Assembly: GCF_900538805.1 (NCBI RefSeq)
Contig: NZ_UPZP01000007.1
Span: forward strand, 1-43,357
Origin: an uncultured Dialister sp.
GTDB lineage: Bacteria; Bacillota; Negativicutes; Veillonellales; Dialisteraceae
Direction: 5' to 3'
DNA length: 43,357 nucleotides
This document shows, one piece after another, positions 18,363 to 27,012 of this stretch. The notes beneath the pieces were generated by a model. That model made no database searches. It was given only the letters and a program-made list of their open reading frames with translations, and was not told the origin of the DNA. The position numbers and the translations under genes are program-made. Position 1 is the first letter of the stretch. Each line of letters opens with the position of its first letter.

Positions 18363-19238
18363 TTGGAAAGTACGCGTGATATAAAAGGGCGCATTAAATC
18401 TGTCACCAACATCCAGCAGATCACAAAAGCAATGAAGATGGTTGCCGCTGCCCGTCTGCGCAAAGCAGAAGAAAAGGCAAACGGCTCCCGTCCCTATGCT
18501 GAAAAAATCGGAGAGCTCCTGCGCCGTGCTTCTTCGGTAACACCCGGTTTTACCAGCCCCCTCCTTAGAGAAGGCGAAGTAAAGAAGGTCGGATATCTCG
18601 TCATCAGCGCAGATAAAGGCCTTGCCGGTGCTTATAACTCCAACGTTATGAAGCAGACCATGCACGAAATCTCCGGTAAGGATCGCTCATCCTATGCACT
18701 TTATGTGTGCGGCAAACAGGGTAGAAACTACCTTAAATTCCGCGGGTATGATCTTGACTCCTACCACTTCGGATTTTCAGATAAACCTCAGGCCCAGGAC
18801 TCCATCGACGTAGCCAAAGAAATGGTTGACTACTTCGTGAAGGAAGAAGTGGATGAAGTTTATATTATTTACACCAGATTTATCACCGCTCTCCGCCAGC
18901 AGGTACAGGTAGAAAAACTTCTGCCCGTCCAGAACCCGGCAGAGGCGGATAAGGAAGCAGAAGGACAGCTCCAGGCGGAAGAACCGTATATGTTCCTCCC
19001 CGATGCAGCCTCCGTTCTTTCCAAACTGCTCCCTGAATATGTACAGGTCAAGGTTTACAACGCCATGCTCCAGTCTGCCGCTTCCGAACTGGGAAGCCGA
19101 ATGGCTGCCATGTCCGCTGCTACCGACAACGCAACCGAAAGAATCGCCGACCTCAACCTTACGTACAACAAAGCACGCCAGGCCCAGGTTACCAACGAAA
19201 TTTCCGAAATTGTCGGCGGCGCAGCTGCGCTGGAATAA
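18363..19238 (+). CDS. atpG: ATP synthase F1 subunit gamma
   Basis: This 291-residue central-stalk protein has the long N-terminal helix signature IKGRIKSVTNIQQITKAMKM and the C-terminal signature ELGSRMAAMSAATDNA followed by LNLTYNKARQAQVTNEI, which form the rotating coiled coil. The start is TTG at 18363, behind AGAGGGGTGATCTGA. Confidence 0.95.
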   Translation: MESTRDIKGRIKSVTNIQQITKAMKMVAAARLRKAEEKANGSRPYAEKIGELLRRASSVTPGFTSPLLREGEVKKVGYLVISADKGLAGAYNSNVMKQTMHEISGKDRSSYALYVCGKQGRNYLKFRGYDLDSYHFGFSDKPQAQDSIDVAKEMVDYFVKEEVDEVYIIYTRFITALRQQVQVEKLLPVQNPAEADKEAEGQLQAEEPYMFLPDAASVLSKLLPEYVQVKVYNAMLQSAASELGSRMAAMSAATDNATERIADLNLTYNKARQAQVTNEISEIVGGAAALE

Positions 19239-19268
19239 CCTATATCGATTAAGGAGGAATGCTTCTTC

Positions 19269-20702
19269 ATGGCAAATGAACAGGAGATGCAGGTAGGTAA
19301 AGTCGTCCAGGTTATCGGCGCCGTTGTCGATATCGCCTTCGATGATGACAAAGAACTTCCTGCCATCTATAATGCAATCCATGTAAAAGACGACAAAGGC
19401 AGCGTTCCTGTAGATGTTATCTGTGAAACCATGCAGCACCTCGGCGACGGCGTAGTCCGCACCGTAGCCATGAGCTCCACAGATGGCATGGTACGTGGAA
19501 TGAAAGCTGTCGACACCGGCCGTGCAATCGCTACCCCGGTAGGCGACGGCGTCCTTGGACGTATTTTCAACGTATTAGGCCAGACAGTAGATAAAGACCC
19601 CACACCGGTCAAAGCAAAAGACTACTGGCCCATTCATCGTCAGGCACCGGCCTTCAAAGACCAGTCCCCGGCAGCTGAAATTTTCGAAACCGGCATCAAA
19701 GTCGTAGACCTCATCTGCCCATACGCAAAAGGCGGTAAGGTAGGTCTGTTCGGCGGTGCAGGCGTAGGCAAAACAGTCCTCATTCAGGAACTGATCCACA
19801 ACGTAGCATCCGAACACAACGGCTGCTCCGTATTCTGCGGCGTAGGCGAACGTACCCGTGAAGGCAACGACCTCTGGGGCGAAATGAAAGACTCCGGCGT
19901 ATTGAACAAGGTAGCCCTTGTATACGGCCAGATGAACGAACCGCCGGGAGCCCGTATGAGAGTAGCACTGACCGGCCTGACCATGGCAGAATACTTCCGT
20001 GATAAGGAACACCAGGACGTACTTCTCTTCGTAGATAACATTTTCCGTTTCGTACAGGCAGGCTCCGAAGTATCCGCCCTCTTGGGCCGTATGCCATCTG
20101 CCGTAGGTTACCAGCCAACCCTGGCCACCGATATCGGCGAACTGCAGGAACGAATCACCTCCACCAAGGAAGGCTCCATCACCTCCGTACAGGCAGTCTA
20201 TGTACCGGCCGATGACCTCACCGACCCGGCTCCGGCTGGCGTATTCACCCACCTGGACGCTACCACCGTATTGAACCGTTCCATTGCAGAACTGGGTATC
20301 TATCCGGCAGTAGATCCGCTGGACTCCACTTCCCGTATCCTTGACCCGAACGTCCTCGGCAAAGAACACTACGAAGTAGCCCGCGGCGTACAGGCCATTC
20401 TGCAGCGCTACAAAGAACTGCAGGATATCATCGCCATCCTCGGTATGGAAGAACTTTCCGACGACGACAAAGTCATCGTTGCCCGCGCCAGAAAGATTCA
20501 GAGATTCCTGTCTCAGCCATTCTTCGTAGCTGAACAGTTCACCGGTTCCCCGGGAAGATATGTACCGCTGAAAGAAACCATCAGAGGCTTCAAGGAAATC
20601 CTTGCAGGTCAGCATGATGATATGCCGGAAGGTGCATTCTACATGGTGGGCACCATTGATGAAGCAATCGAAAAGGCTGAAAAGATGAAGAAAGGGGAAT
20701 AA
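19269..20702 (+). CDS. atpD: ATP synthase F1 subunit beta
   Basis: This 477-residue catalytic subunit makes or hydrolyses ATP. Walker A is GGAGVGKT (residues 162-169), followed by GVGERTREGNDLW with the catalytic glutamate, Walker B LLFVDNIFRF, and the DELSEED-loop equivalent as MEELSDDD. Length is normal. The ATG is behind AAGGAGGAATGCTTCTTC. Confidence 0.97.
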   Translation: MANEQEMQVGKVVQVIGAVVDIAFDDDKELPAIYNAIHVKDDKGSVPVDVICETMQHLGDGVVRTVAMSSTDGMVRGMKAVDTGRAIATPVGDGVLGRIFNVLGQTVDKDPTPVKAKDYWPIHRQAPAFKDQSPAAEIFETGIKVVDLICPYAKGGKVGLFGGAGVGKTVLIQELIHNVASEHNGCSVFCGVGERTREGNDLWGEMKDSGVLNKVALVYGQMNEPPGARMRVALTGLTMAEYFRDKEHQDVLLFVDNIFRFVQAGSEVSALLGRMPSAVGYQPTLATDIGELQERITSTKEGSITSVQAVYVPADDLTDPAPAGVFTHLDATTVLNRSIAELGIYPAVDPLDSTSRILDPNVLGKEHYEVARGVQAILQRYKELQDIIAILGMEELSDDDKVIVARARKIQRFLSQPFFVAEQFTGSPGRYVPLKETIRGFKEILAGQHDDMPEGAFYMVGTIDEAIEKAEKMKKGE

Positions 20703-20705
20703 GCC

Positions 20706-21125
20706 ATGGCTGATACCCTTACTAATCCTATGCACGTGGAAGTCATCAGTCCGGACGGCGCCATCTATCAGGATGACGGCGTAGACATGGTGGTGGCCCG
20801 TGCAGAAGATGGCGAATTCGCTGTCATGAAACGCCATCTTCCCCTTGCTGCTGCTCTTTCCATGTGCGTCGTGCGCATTAAAAAAGCGGACCAGGAGGAA
20901 AGAATCGCTGTCTTTGGCGGATTCCTTGAAACCAAGAACAGCAGAGTCAATGTTATCGCTCCGCTGGCCGAACTGGCGGAAAACATTGACGTAGCCCGTG
21001 CCCAGGCGGCAAAAAAGCGTGCTGAAGAACGGCTGGCCCACCGCACCGAAGACATCGATGTGGACCGCGCCAGACTGGCCCTCATGCGTGCCCTCATCCG
21101 CCTTTCCGCAACGAAAAGTCTCTAA
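20706..21125 (+). CDS. atpC: ATP synthase F1 subunit epsilon
   Basis: This 139-residue protein has the N-terminal beta-barrel (HVEVISPDGAIYQDD) and a C-terminal two-helix part (VARAQAAKKRAEERLAHR) that in relatives inhibits ATP hydrolysis. It starts 3 bp after atpD and ends the operon. Confidence 0.93.
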   Translation: MADTLTNPMHVEVISPDGAIYQDDGVDMVVARAEDGEFAVMKRHLPLAAALSMCVVRIKKADQEERIAVFGGFLETKNSRVNVIAPLAELAENIDVARAQAAKKRAEERLAHRTEDIDVDRARLALMRALIRLSATKSL

Positions 21126-21133
21126 TTCCAACA

Positions 21134-21162
21134 AAAGAGCTGCAGATTTCTGCAGCTCTTTT
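21134..21162 (+). terminator. terminator of the atp operon
   Basis: AAAGAGCTGCAG pairs with CTGCAGCTCTTT around a short loop and is followed by T residues. Confidence 0.85.
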
Positions 21163-21229
21163 GCTTTGACTGAAATTCCTTTCATTTCCTGTCCATGGTA
21201 TGATAAAGAAAACAGAAAGGAGAATGACC

Positions 21230-21916
21230 ATGAGAAAACTGATTTTTACCCTCCTCACCGCCCTCTTCCTCCTCATCCCTGCAGCCGCCAGGGCAGACTA
21301 CACCGAGTGGAAGGACAGCGCCTATCCCTTCCGGTCGGTCAAAACCATTTACATCGATGAAATGGACACCGAAGGTCTCGAAGGACTGTCCATTTCCGAA
21401 GAATGGAAACTGAAAGATACATTCTACAAGAAAATTTCAAAAATCAATGACCTCACCATTCTGGCTGAAGAACCTAAACCCGAAGGAAATTTGATTGCCA
21501 GGGATAAAACGGAAGACGCCGTCATAGGCGGGAAAGACACCGCCATTCCCCAAGAAGCGGTGGCGAAAGGAGCGGACATCTACATCCAGCCCCGGATTAC
21601 CACCTGGCAGGTGGACTCCTACCTGGTGCCGGCCCATACGGAATGGAGAAACACCGAAGTCCGCGACGCCTGGCGCGATAAAGACGGCAGATGGCACGAA
21701 TACTACCGCACCGTCACCTACCCCGAATTCGTCCCCGACTACTGGGTCCCCTACGCCCAGGTCACCGTCACCTTCGAATGGTACGACACCAAAACAGGAA
21801 ACCTCATCGCCACCAGCGAAGACAAAAGAGTAAGAAATGCTGAAAACCACCCGGAAGACCTGTACGGAAGAATCGTGGACCGGTTCGTGAAGAATGTGAA
21901 AAAGGCAGTGGGCTAG
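21230..21916 (+). CDS. exported protein of unknown function
   Basis: This 228-residue protein begins with a signal peptide: MRKLIF, a leucine-rich core, and an Ala-rich cleavage region near residue 21. The mature part is rich in Trp, Tyr and charged residues (WRDKDGRWHEYYRTVTYPEF, about residues 146-165), recalling small lipoprotein-like proteins of envelope stress systems, but no family was recognised. The ATG is behind AGAAAGGAGAATGACC. The last codons and the TAG stop lie within the first unit of an 8-bp repeat array, so the repeat supplies the stop codon. Confidence 0.7.
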   Translation: MRKLIFTLLTALFLLIPAAARADYTEWKDSAYPFRSVKTIYIDEMDTEGLEGLSISEEWKLKDTFYKKISKINDLTILAEEPKPEGNLIARDKTEDAVIGGKDTAIPQEAVAKGADIYIQPRITTWQVDSYLVPAHTEWRNTEVRDAWRDKDGRWHEYYRTVTYPEFVPDYWVPYAQVTVTFEWYDTKTGNLIATSEDKRVRNAENHPEDLYGRIVDRFVKNVKKAVG

Positions 21917-22040
21917 TGGGCTGGTGAGATAGTGGGCTAGTGGGCTGGTGAGATAGTGAGCTGGTGAGATAGTGGGCTAGTGGGCTAGTGAGCTGGTGGG
22001 CTAGTGAGATAGTGGGACAGTGGGGAAGTGAGACAGTGCT
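21908..22040. repeat. 8-bp tandem repeat array overlapping a stop codon
   Basis: Units GTGGGCTA, GTGGGCTG, GTGAGATA and similar repeat about sixteen times. The first unit contains the TAG stop of the exported-protein gene. Units differ mostly at the same few positions, as if each copied from a small set of variants. Confidence 0.85.
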
Positions 22041-22927
22041 GTCCGCTATCCGCTGTCCGCTTACCGCTGTCTGCTGGCTTTCTTCCCCCCGGGCGCTGTC
22101 ATCCTGAGCCGCAGGCGAAGGATCTCGGTAAGAATAGTAAGTAGCGGAAATGAAGGTAAATACCAGTCGGCGGGAAGAGCTGGGTAAATGGTAAGTGAAG
22201 GTGGGCGCTCTGCGGGCGCCAATTTGTATACCGCCTTTCGGCGGCCCCCTTTGGTGGCTGCCGCCACCACCTTCCTCCACGGGAAAGCATGTCACTGGAT
22301 TCTCGCTCGCCTATTGGCTCCCTACGAATCCAGTTCCTTTGCCACCCCGCTAAAGCGGTGGGACAATAACCCGTGCTTAAAATAGAGCAGCCTATGAGGA
22401 AAATGTTTTGTGGAGCTTTATTGTGCCCCTGCTAAAGCGGTGGGACTATGGGCGCTGGGCAGTGTGCCACATGATTCTACAAGGAAGCGGAGAGGGGTCT
22501 ATTCTGCCCCTTTAGGGGAAAGTCCCGCGGAGCGGGATAGGGGGTGGCTGTGGAGGCCCTGCATAGGACCTCCAAGTCAGCCGAAGTTGGCCCTTAACCT
22601 GCCCATGAAAGGGCCTTCCTTTTGGTCGGCTGACCGTGTAGGCGGCCAATTCAGCAGGAAGGTAAGCGTAGAAATAACACTGCAGTCAAAATCGTTCTTG
22701 CCATTCCGGCAAGGTCTTTTTAGTGTCTGGCGTCACCGCCCTCACCGGAGTAAAGCGAGCACAACCCTTCTACGCAACCTGCCGCCGGAAGGCGGCTATA
22801 TACTCATTGCCCGCAGGGCGCTGCCACACCCTCTGAATCCTCTGAACCCTTTGAACCCTCTGAACCCTCACGCCCAAAGGGCGTGTCCATGAACCCTCTG
22901 AACCCGGGCCGCGAAGCGGCCCTTATA
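22041..22927. repeat. mosaic intergenic repeat block E
   Basis: No convincing gene. It contains 7-bp CTGTCCG/CTATCCG units (about 22037-22075), the GTCATCCTGAGCC...GAAGGATCTCGG element (about 22098-22128), and an ACTGGATTCTC...GAATCCAGT inverted module (about 22290-22335). Several GC hairpins, a structured stretch described separately (22540-22725), 9-bp GAACCCTCT-type units (22830-22866 and 22890-22906) and CGCCCAAAGGGCG and GGGCCGCGAAGCGGCCC hairpins complete it. The last hairpin sits 9 bp before the nitroreductase promoter. Confidence 0.75.
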
Positions 22928-22936
22928 TGGTATAAT
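22928..22936 (+). promoter_or_regulatory. extended -10 promoter for nitroreductase gene
   Basis: TGGTATAAT is a consensus extended -10 element about 50 bp before the start codon; no clear -35 is seen because repeats occupy that position. Confidence 0.5.
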
Positions 22937-22987
22937 AAAGGCAAGAAAGTATCAGCTGAAATCATAATAATAAAAGGAGGAAGAATC

Positions 22988-23524
22988 ATGGACGAAATTT
23001 TCAGAAGAGGAACCTGTCGGTATTTCAAGGAGAAAATGCCGGTGCCGGACGATGAGCTTCTGACCCTGGTGAAGGCGGGCATGCAGGCCCGGGCGGTGGG
23101 GAACCAGAAATCCCGGGATTTCATCATCGTCACCAGGGAAGACCTGGTGAAAGCCATTTCCCACAACAGCATCATCGCCGGTCCTGCTAGAAAAGCATCG
23201 GCGGCCATTGTCATCGTAGGGAAGAAAGAGGGCATTTCCTTCCCCGAAGAATGGACCTTCGACTGTGCAGCGGCTGCGCAGAACATCCTGATCGAAGCGG
23301 AACATCTGGGACTGTCTACCCTGTGGATGCAGGTGTACCCCTACCAGGATAGAAAAGTTCACCTTTGCCACATCCTGGACATTCCGGACGAACTGGATCC
23401 CTTCTGCATCATCGCCGTAGGCTATGCCGACAAGACACCGGTCCGTATTAACCGCTACGACGAGAATGCCGTGTTCCTTGACCTCTATGGCAGCCACAAG
23501 AAGACTGTGTACACCGGAAAGTAA
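22988..23524 (+). CDS. nitroreductase-family protein
   Basis: This 178-residue protein matches the FMN-dependent nitroreductase family, which reduces nitro groups, quinones or flavins with NAD(P)H. The N-terminal RRGTCRYFKEKMPV corresponds to the R(R/S)xRxF signature, and AAAAQNILIEAEHLGLSTLW is the conserved dimer/FMN helix. The start at 22988 is behind AAAAGGAGGAAGAATC; a longer frame begins in the repeats and is not favoured. It is a single gene between a repeat block and a two-way terminator. Confidence 0.88.
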   Translation: MDEIFRRGTCRYFKEKMPVPDDELLTLVKAGMQARAVGNQKSRDFIIVTREDLVKAISHNSIIAGPARKASAAIVIVGKKEGISFPEEWTFDCAAAAQNILIEAEHLGLSTLWMQVYPYQDRKVHLCHILDIPDELDPFCIIAVGYADKTPVRINRYDENAVFLDLYGSHKKTVYTGK

Positions 23525-23543
23525 CGGCTGTTTATGAAATCAT

Positions 23544-23590
23544 AAAGAAGGCTGAGAAAAAATATCAATCATTTCCTCTCAGCCTTCTTT
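23544..23590. terminator. bidirectional terminator
   Basis: AAAGAAGGCTGAGA and TCTCAGCCTTCTTT form a perfect 14-bp stem between two convergent genes; A-rich and T-rich flanks suit termination on both strands. Confidence 0.85.
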
Positions 23591-23594
23591 ATGT

Positions 23595-24881
23595 TTATAT
23601 GATGCATGGCTCTTCCCGGAGCAGCCATTTCCACATGGGCACCACATGAATGACGGCGCCGTCCATTTCAATGGTTCCCTCCTCACCGACGGTGAGGATG
23701 TATAAATCCTGCCCCGGAATATGAGCGTTAAATTTCAAAAGTCCTTCTACTTCACGGCGGAATGTTTCTTCCGACTGGTGGAGCGCATAGCACACCTGCA
23801 TAGCCATTCGCCTTTTGGGCACAAAGAAATCCACTTCAATGTTCTTTTCATAATAGTACACTTCTTCCTGTCCGAAACGGCGGACAAGGTCGATGGCCGC
23901 CAGATTTTCCAGCGAAGCCGTGGCGCCGTCAAGGGTAAGCAGATTCAGCAGGCCCGTGTCCATGAAATAGTATTTAGGGGTCATTTCCTTATCCAGAAGT
24001 TTACCCTGGTAATTGTAGATTGGGAAAATGAGGTACGAATCCTGCATATAGGAAATATATTTAATCACCGTCGATTTGGCAATGGCGGCACCGCTGCCTT
24101 TTACGATATTGGCCAGCCGACTGTAGGAAATGGGGCGGCATACCGATTCGGCCAGCTTTTTCAGCAGTAAGCGCAGGGCGAATTCATTGGTAATGCCGTT
24201 CCTTGCGATAATATCTCCCACATAAATGGTCTGATAAATGGTATTGAGATACAATTTTTTTGCTTTGAGGCCGATGAGCTCCGGAAATGCTCCTTCCATA
24301 AGATAGGAGTGGAAGGCCTGGAACATGGCGGCCCGCCCCTTGGTGGTCAATCCCTGGGATAGGTCCGGCTTCATGCCGGAGGCCTTCAGATATTCTGCAA
24401 AGGAATAAGGGTAAACCTCTTCAATCATGAAACGGCCACCCAGGGTGGTGGCGATTTCCCGACTGAGCATTTTTGCATTGCTTCCGGTTACATACACATG
24501 ATACTTGCTGTCCGCCAGCCGCCGCACAAATTTCTCCCAGCCCGCTACGTTCTGCAGCTCATCAAGAAATACATAGGAAACCCTGTGCTGCGGTGCCGTT
24601 TCAGCCTGTACCTCAATAAATTTATTTAAATCGCCGGCGGTGATTTCCAAAAGCCGTTCATCTTCAAAGTTCACATATAAAATAGCATCCCTTGGGATTC
24701 CCTTATCCAGCAGGTCCCGTATCCTCTGCATAAGCATGTAGGACTTTCCGGCCCGTCGTATGCCGGTGAGGCAGTAATTCAGCTCATCGGCCCAGGAAAA
24801 GCGGCGCTTGATTAAAGTCTGCTCCGACATGGTTTCCCACTGGTCAGCCAAAATCTCCTGAATGGTTACTCTGGTAATCAT
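23595..24881 (-). CDS. AAA-family ATPase with DUF4143-type C-terminal domain
   Basis: This 428-residue protein has Walker A GIRRAGKS near residues 41-48, Walker B YVFLDELQNV, and sensor-like VTGSNAKML, as in the AAA_14/DUF4143 family. The C-terminal half (DUF4143) often resembles a nuclease-like fold, and KNIEVDFFVPKRR fits that. These single genes are common in anaerobes and their function is unknown. The ATG at 24881 is favoured because GGAGG lies 7 bp upstream; a first ATG at 24893 overlaps that ribosome site. Confidence 0.85.
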   Translation of the reverse strand: MITRVTIQEILADQWETMSEQTLIKRRFSWADELNYCLTGIRRAGKSYMLMQRIRDLLDKGIPRDAILYVNFEDERLLEITAGDLNKFIEVQAETAPQHRVSYVFLDELQNVAGWEKFVRRLADSKYHVYVTGSNAKMLSREIATTLGGRFMIEEVYPYSFAEYLKASGMKPDLSQGLTTKGRAAMFQAFHSYLMEGAFPELIGLKAKKLYLNTIYQTIYVGDIIARNGITNEFALRLLLKKLAESVCRPISYSRLANIVKGSGAAIAKSTVIKYISYMQDSYLIFPIYNYQGKLLDKEMTPKYYFMDTGLLNLLTLDGATASLENLAAIDLVRRFGQEEVYYYEKNIEVDFFVPKRRMAMQVCYALHQSEETFRREVEGLLKFNAHIPGQDLYILTVGEEGTIEMDGAVIHVVPMWKWLLREEPCII

Positions 24882-24959
24882 CGTTTCCTCCATAGAACGA
24901 AAATAGGATTATATTGTCCAATTCATAATACAATATTACCCCATTTTCGTTCTATCCAC

Positions 24960-25295
24960 AAGACAAAATAAAAGATATGCTGAGGAAAAAGGGAGGAGCT
25001 TTCCCAAGTAAGCACCATCCGGCCATCGGGGGTTCATCTCAAGAACCTTTTCCCTTGAGCGAAGCAAACATAACCATTCTACACAACCTGTGGCGGCAGC
25101 GGTGCCTTTTTCTTTAAAATCTGCGCCCCCAGGGCGCCACCACCACCCTCAGCCCCATAGGGGCTGTCAAACCTAAGAACCTTCCGGCTGTCAGGCCGGT
25201 CAATCCTAAGAACCTTTTTCCTTTTGAACCCACTGAACCAGCCCGCCGCTGGCGGGCCGAACCCTCTGAACCCGGGCCGCAAAGCGGCCTCTTTT
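24960..25295. repeat. mosaic intergenic repeat block F
   Basis: No gene. From 25060 it contains hairpins such as AGCCCCATAGGGGCT, CCGGCTGTCAGGCCGG, GCCCGCCGCTGGCGGGC and GGGCCGCAAAGCGGCC. These are linked by AACCTAAGAACCTT and 9-bp GAACCCACT/GAACCCTCT units. The last hairpin is 20 bp before the thioredoxin promoter. Positions 24894-24960 are AT-rich and probably hold the promoter of the AAA ATPase gene. Confidence 0.75.
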
Positions 25296-25311
25296 CCCAT
25301 TTGACATTCTG

Positions 25312-25320
25312 TGTTATAAT
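25312..25320 (+). promoter_or_regulatory. extended -10 promoter of thioredoxin gene
   Basis: TGTTATAAT is an extended -10 about 50 bp upstream of the start; TTGACA lies only 8 bp before the -10 and so is probably not the -35. Confidence 0.5.
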
Positions 25321-25368
25321 AAATACATCGAATAAGTTAAATATATGATTTTTAAAGGAGAGAAACCT

Positions 25369-25692
25369 ATGATTACCGAAATCCACAGCAATGAACAGTT
25401 TGATACAGAAATCACAAACCATAAGGGCTACAGCCTCATCGACTTCTGGGCCACCTGGTGCGGACCCTGCCGCATGATGGCTCCGGTCATGGAAAATGCG
25501 GAGAAAGTGCTGGGCGACAAGATTCATTTCTGCAAGGTGGATGTGGACGAACTGCAGGACCTGGCAGGCCGGTTCGACATCATGTCCATTCCCACCATCA
25601 TCCTCTTCAAGGACGGGGAAGAAGTGAACCGCATGATCGGCGCCGTTCCCCAGGAAGAATTTATCAGCCAGCTGGAAAACATGATGGCCTGA
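25369..25692 (+). CDS. trxA: thioredoxin
   Basis: This 107-residue protein has the redox-active motif WCGPC in IDFWATWCGPCRMMAP and the cis-proline in SIPTIILFKDGE, diagnostic of thioredoxin, which reduces disulfides in the cytoplasm. Length is typical. The ATG at 25369 follows AAAGGAGAGAAACCT; an upstream ATG (25345) overlaps the leader. It is a single gene with its own promoter and terminator. Confidence 0.93.
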   Translation: MITEIHSNEQFDTEITNHKGYSLIDFWATWCGPCRMMAPVMENAEKVLGDKIHFCKVDVDELQDLAGRFDIMSIPTIILFKDGEEVNRMIGAVPQEEFISQLENMMA

Positions 25693-25710
25693 TTTTCTCA
25701 AAATCAGGAA

Positions 25711-25744
25711 AGGAGGACTGCCTTTTAGGCGGTCCTCCTTTTTA
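25711..25744 (+). terminator. terminator after thioredoxin gene
   Basis: AGGAGGACTGCC pairs with GGCGGTCCTCCT (one mismatch), followed by TTTTT. Confidence 0.85.
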
Positions 25745-25831
25745 TTACGGTAGATAATCAAAACAGAAATAATATAACATTTACACAACTTTTGTTTATA
25801 AAATCTTTTGATAAAATAAATAAAAAAGGGC

Positions 25832-26059
25832 TTGCAACTTGGGAAAAAGATGATATAATATGTACATAAGTTGACCGATGGTCAACGGAAAGTACAGAAG
25901 CGTCTTTCCCGGTTCAAATCCCCATGAATCTAGGAAATATCGCTGATGCACGAAGAAAAGGAGGTGCGTTGATTCTTATCATTTTTACCTTGGATTTTCT
26001 TGATAATAATTTACCCTCTCTCCAAAAACCTGCTGGTTTCCCCGCCAGCAGGCTTTTTT
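25832..26059 (+). ncRNA. candidate structured small RNA gene (about 195 nt) with own promoter and terminator
   Basis: TTGCAA (25832-25837), 16 bp, TATAAT (25854-25859) make a strong promoter; transcription would start near 25866. The transcript contains a perfect hairpin GTTGACC-GAT-GGTCAAC (25870-25886), then GGAAAG (25887-25892) pairing with CTTTCC (25904-25909). A GGTTCAAATCC stretch resembling a T-loop and a TTATCA/TGATAA pair follow. It ends in a strong terminator (CCTGCTGG/CCAGCAGG plus six T, 26029-26059). A TTG behind GGAGG opens a frame that runs through the terminator, so coding is unlikely. Size and motifs recall the raiA-motif RNA of Firmicutes, but that is only a guess. Confidence 0.6.
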
Positions 26060-26118
26060 ATTTGCCTAGGACAGTACTAAATGATAATGAAAGCACATGA
26101 AATCGTACCGGAGTTAAA

Positions 26119-26830
26119 GTTTCCTGTCGGTATGCTGGGCATAGTGCTTCATCTCAATAGGAAACCATTCGCGAATAGTTTCCTGCCGGTATGGTACACC
26201 AATGCGTATCACCACAATAGGAAACTTTCCGCAAACAGTTTCCTGCCGGTATGGTTAGCCAATGTGTATCATTTCAATAGGAAACCATTCGCAAACAGTT
26301 TCCTGCCGGTATGGTTAGCCGATGTGTATCATTTCAATAGGAAACCATTCGCAAACAGTTTCCTGCCGGTATGGTACACCTATGCGTATCACCACAATAG
26401 GAAACTTTCTGCAAACAGTTTCCGGCCGGTATGGTTAACCAATGTGTATCATTTCAATAGGAAACTTTTGCGTACAGTTTCCTGTCGGTATGGTAGACCA
26501 ATGTGCCTCATCGCAATAGGAAACCCATCGCGTATAGTTTCCTGTTGGTATGGTAGACCAATGTGCCTCATCGCAATAGGAAACCCATCGCGTATAGTTT
26601 CCTGCCGGTATGGTAGACCAATGTGCTTCATCTCAATAGGAAACCTTTCGCAAATAGTTTCCTGTCGGTATGCTGGGCATAGTGCTTCATCTCAATAGGA
26701 AACCCTTTGCGCATAGTTTCCTGTCGGTATGGTAGACCAATGTGTTTCACCACAATAGGAAACCTTTTGCGCATAGTTTCCTGCCGGTATGAAACACCAA
26801 AGTGTCCCCTGCCAATAGGAAACTTTTCCC
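26119..26830. repeat. 12-copy tandem array of about 60-bp palindromic repeats
   Basis: GTTTCC recurs at 26119, 26178, 26238, 26298, 26358, 26418, 26477, 26537, 26597, 26657, 26716 and 26776, a spacing of 59-60 bp. Each unit has invariant arms GGAAAC and GTTTCC around an 11-12 bp centre that varies (for example CATTCGCGAATA, CCATCGCGTATA, CTTTTGCGCATA). Between arms is a 36-bp segment (TGCCGGTATGGTAGACCAAT...) that is conserved rather than unique. Because 60 is a multiple of three, long frames run on both strands, but none has a ribosome site. A decayed half unit ends the array near 26830. Confidence 0.95.
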
Positions 26831-27012
26831 CAAAGTCCTCCGACGAATTGTCTCCCAAATCCCATGCCTCAGCCCAACAAATGCACATTATTTTTCTTTG
26901 CACTACTTATAAGTATCTTCTATTAGGAAAGAAGAAAAAGAAAGAGTATATTTAAGCCAACACATCTAATTATGTGCACTTAGAATCTTATTTTGTTATG
27001 AAAGGAGGGCCC

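Noticed and set aside
22410..22892. 160-residue frame in the repeat block
   Set aside because: The translation is of repeats and hairpins, with no ribosome site and no family resemblance.
25912..25925. T-arm of a tRNA (GGTTCAAATCC)
   Set aside because: No matching acceptor, D or anticodon arms surround it; it is inside the candidate small RNA.
26081..26698. A 205-residue protein made of 20-residue repeats, and matching minus-strand frames at 26449-26631 and 26628-26903
   Set aside because: Frames stay open on both strands because the unit is 60 bp; no ribosome site precedes any start, and 59-bp units break the frames.
26119..26830. CRISPR array
   Set aside because: The parts between palindromes are conserved rather than unique, spacing is a strict 59-60 bp, and no cas genes are near.
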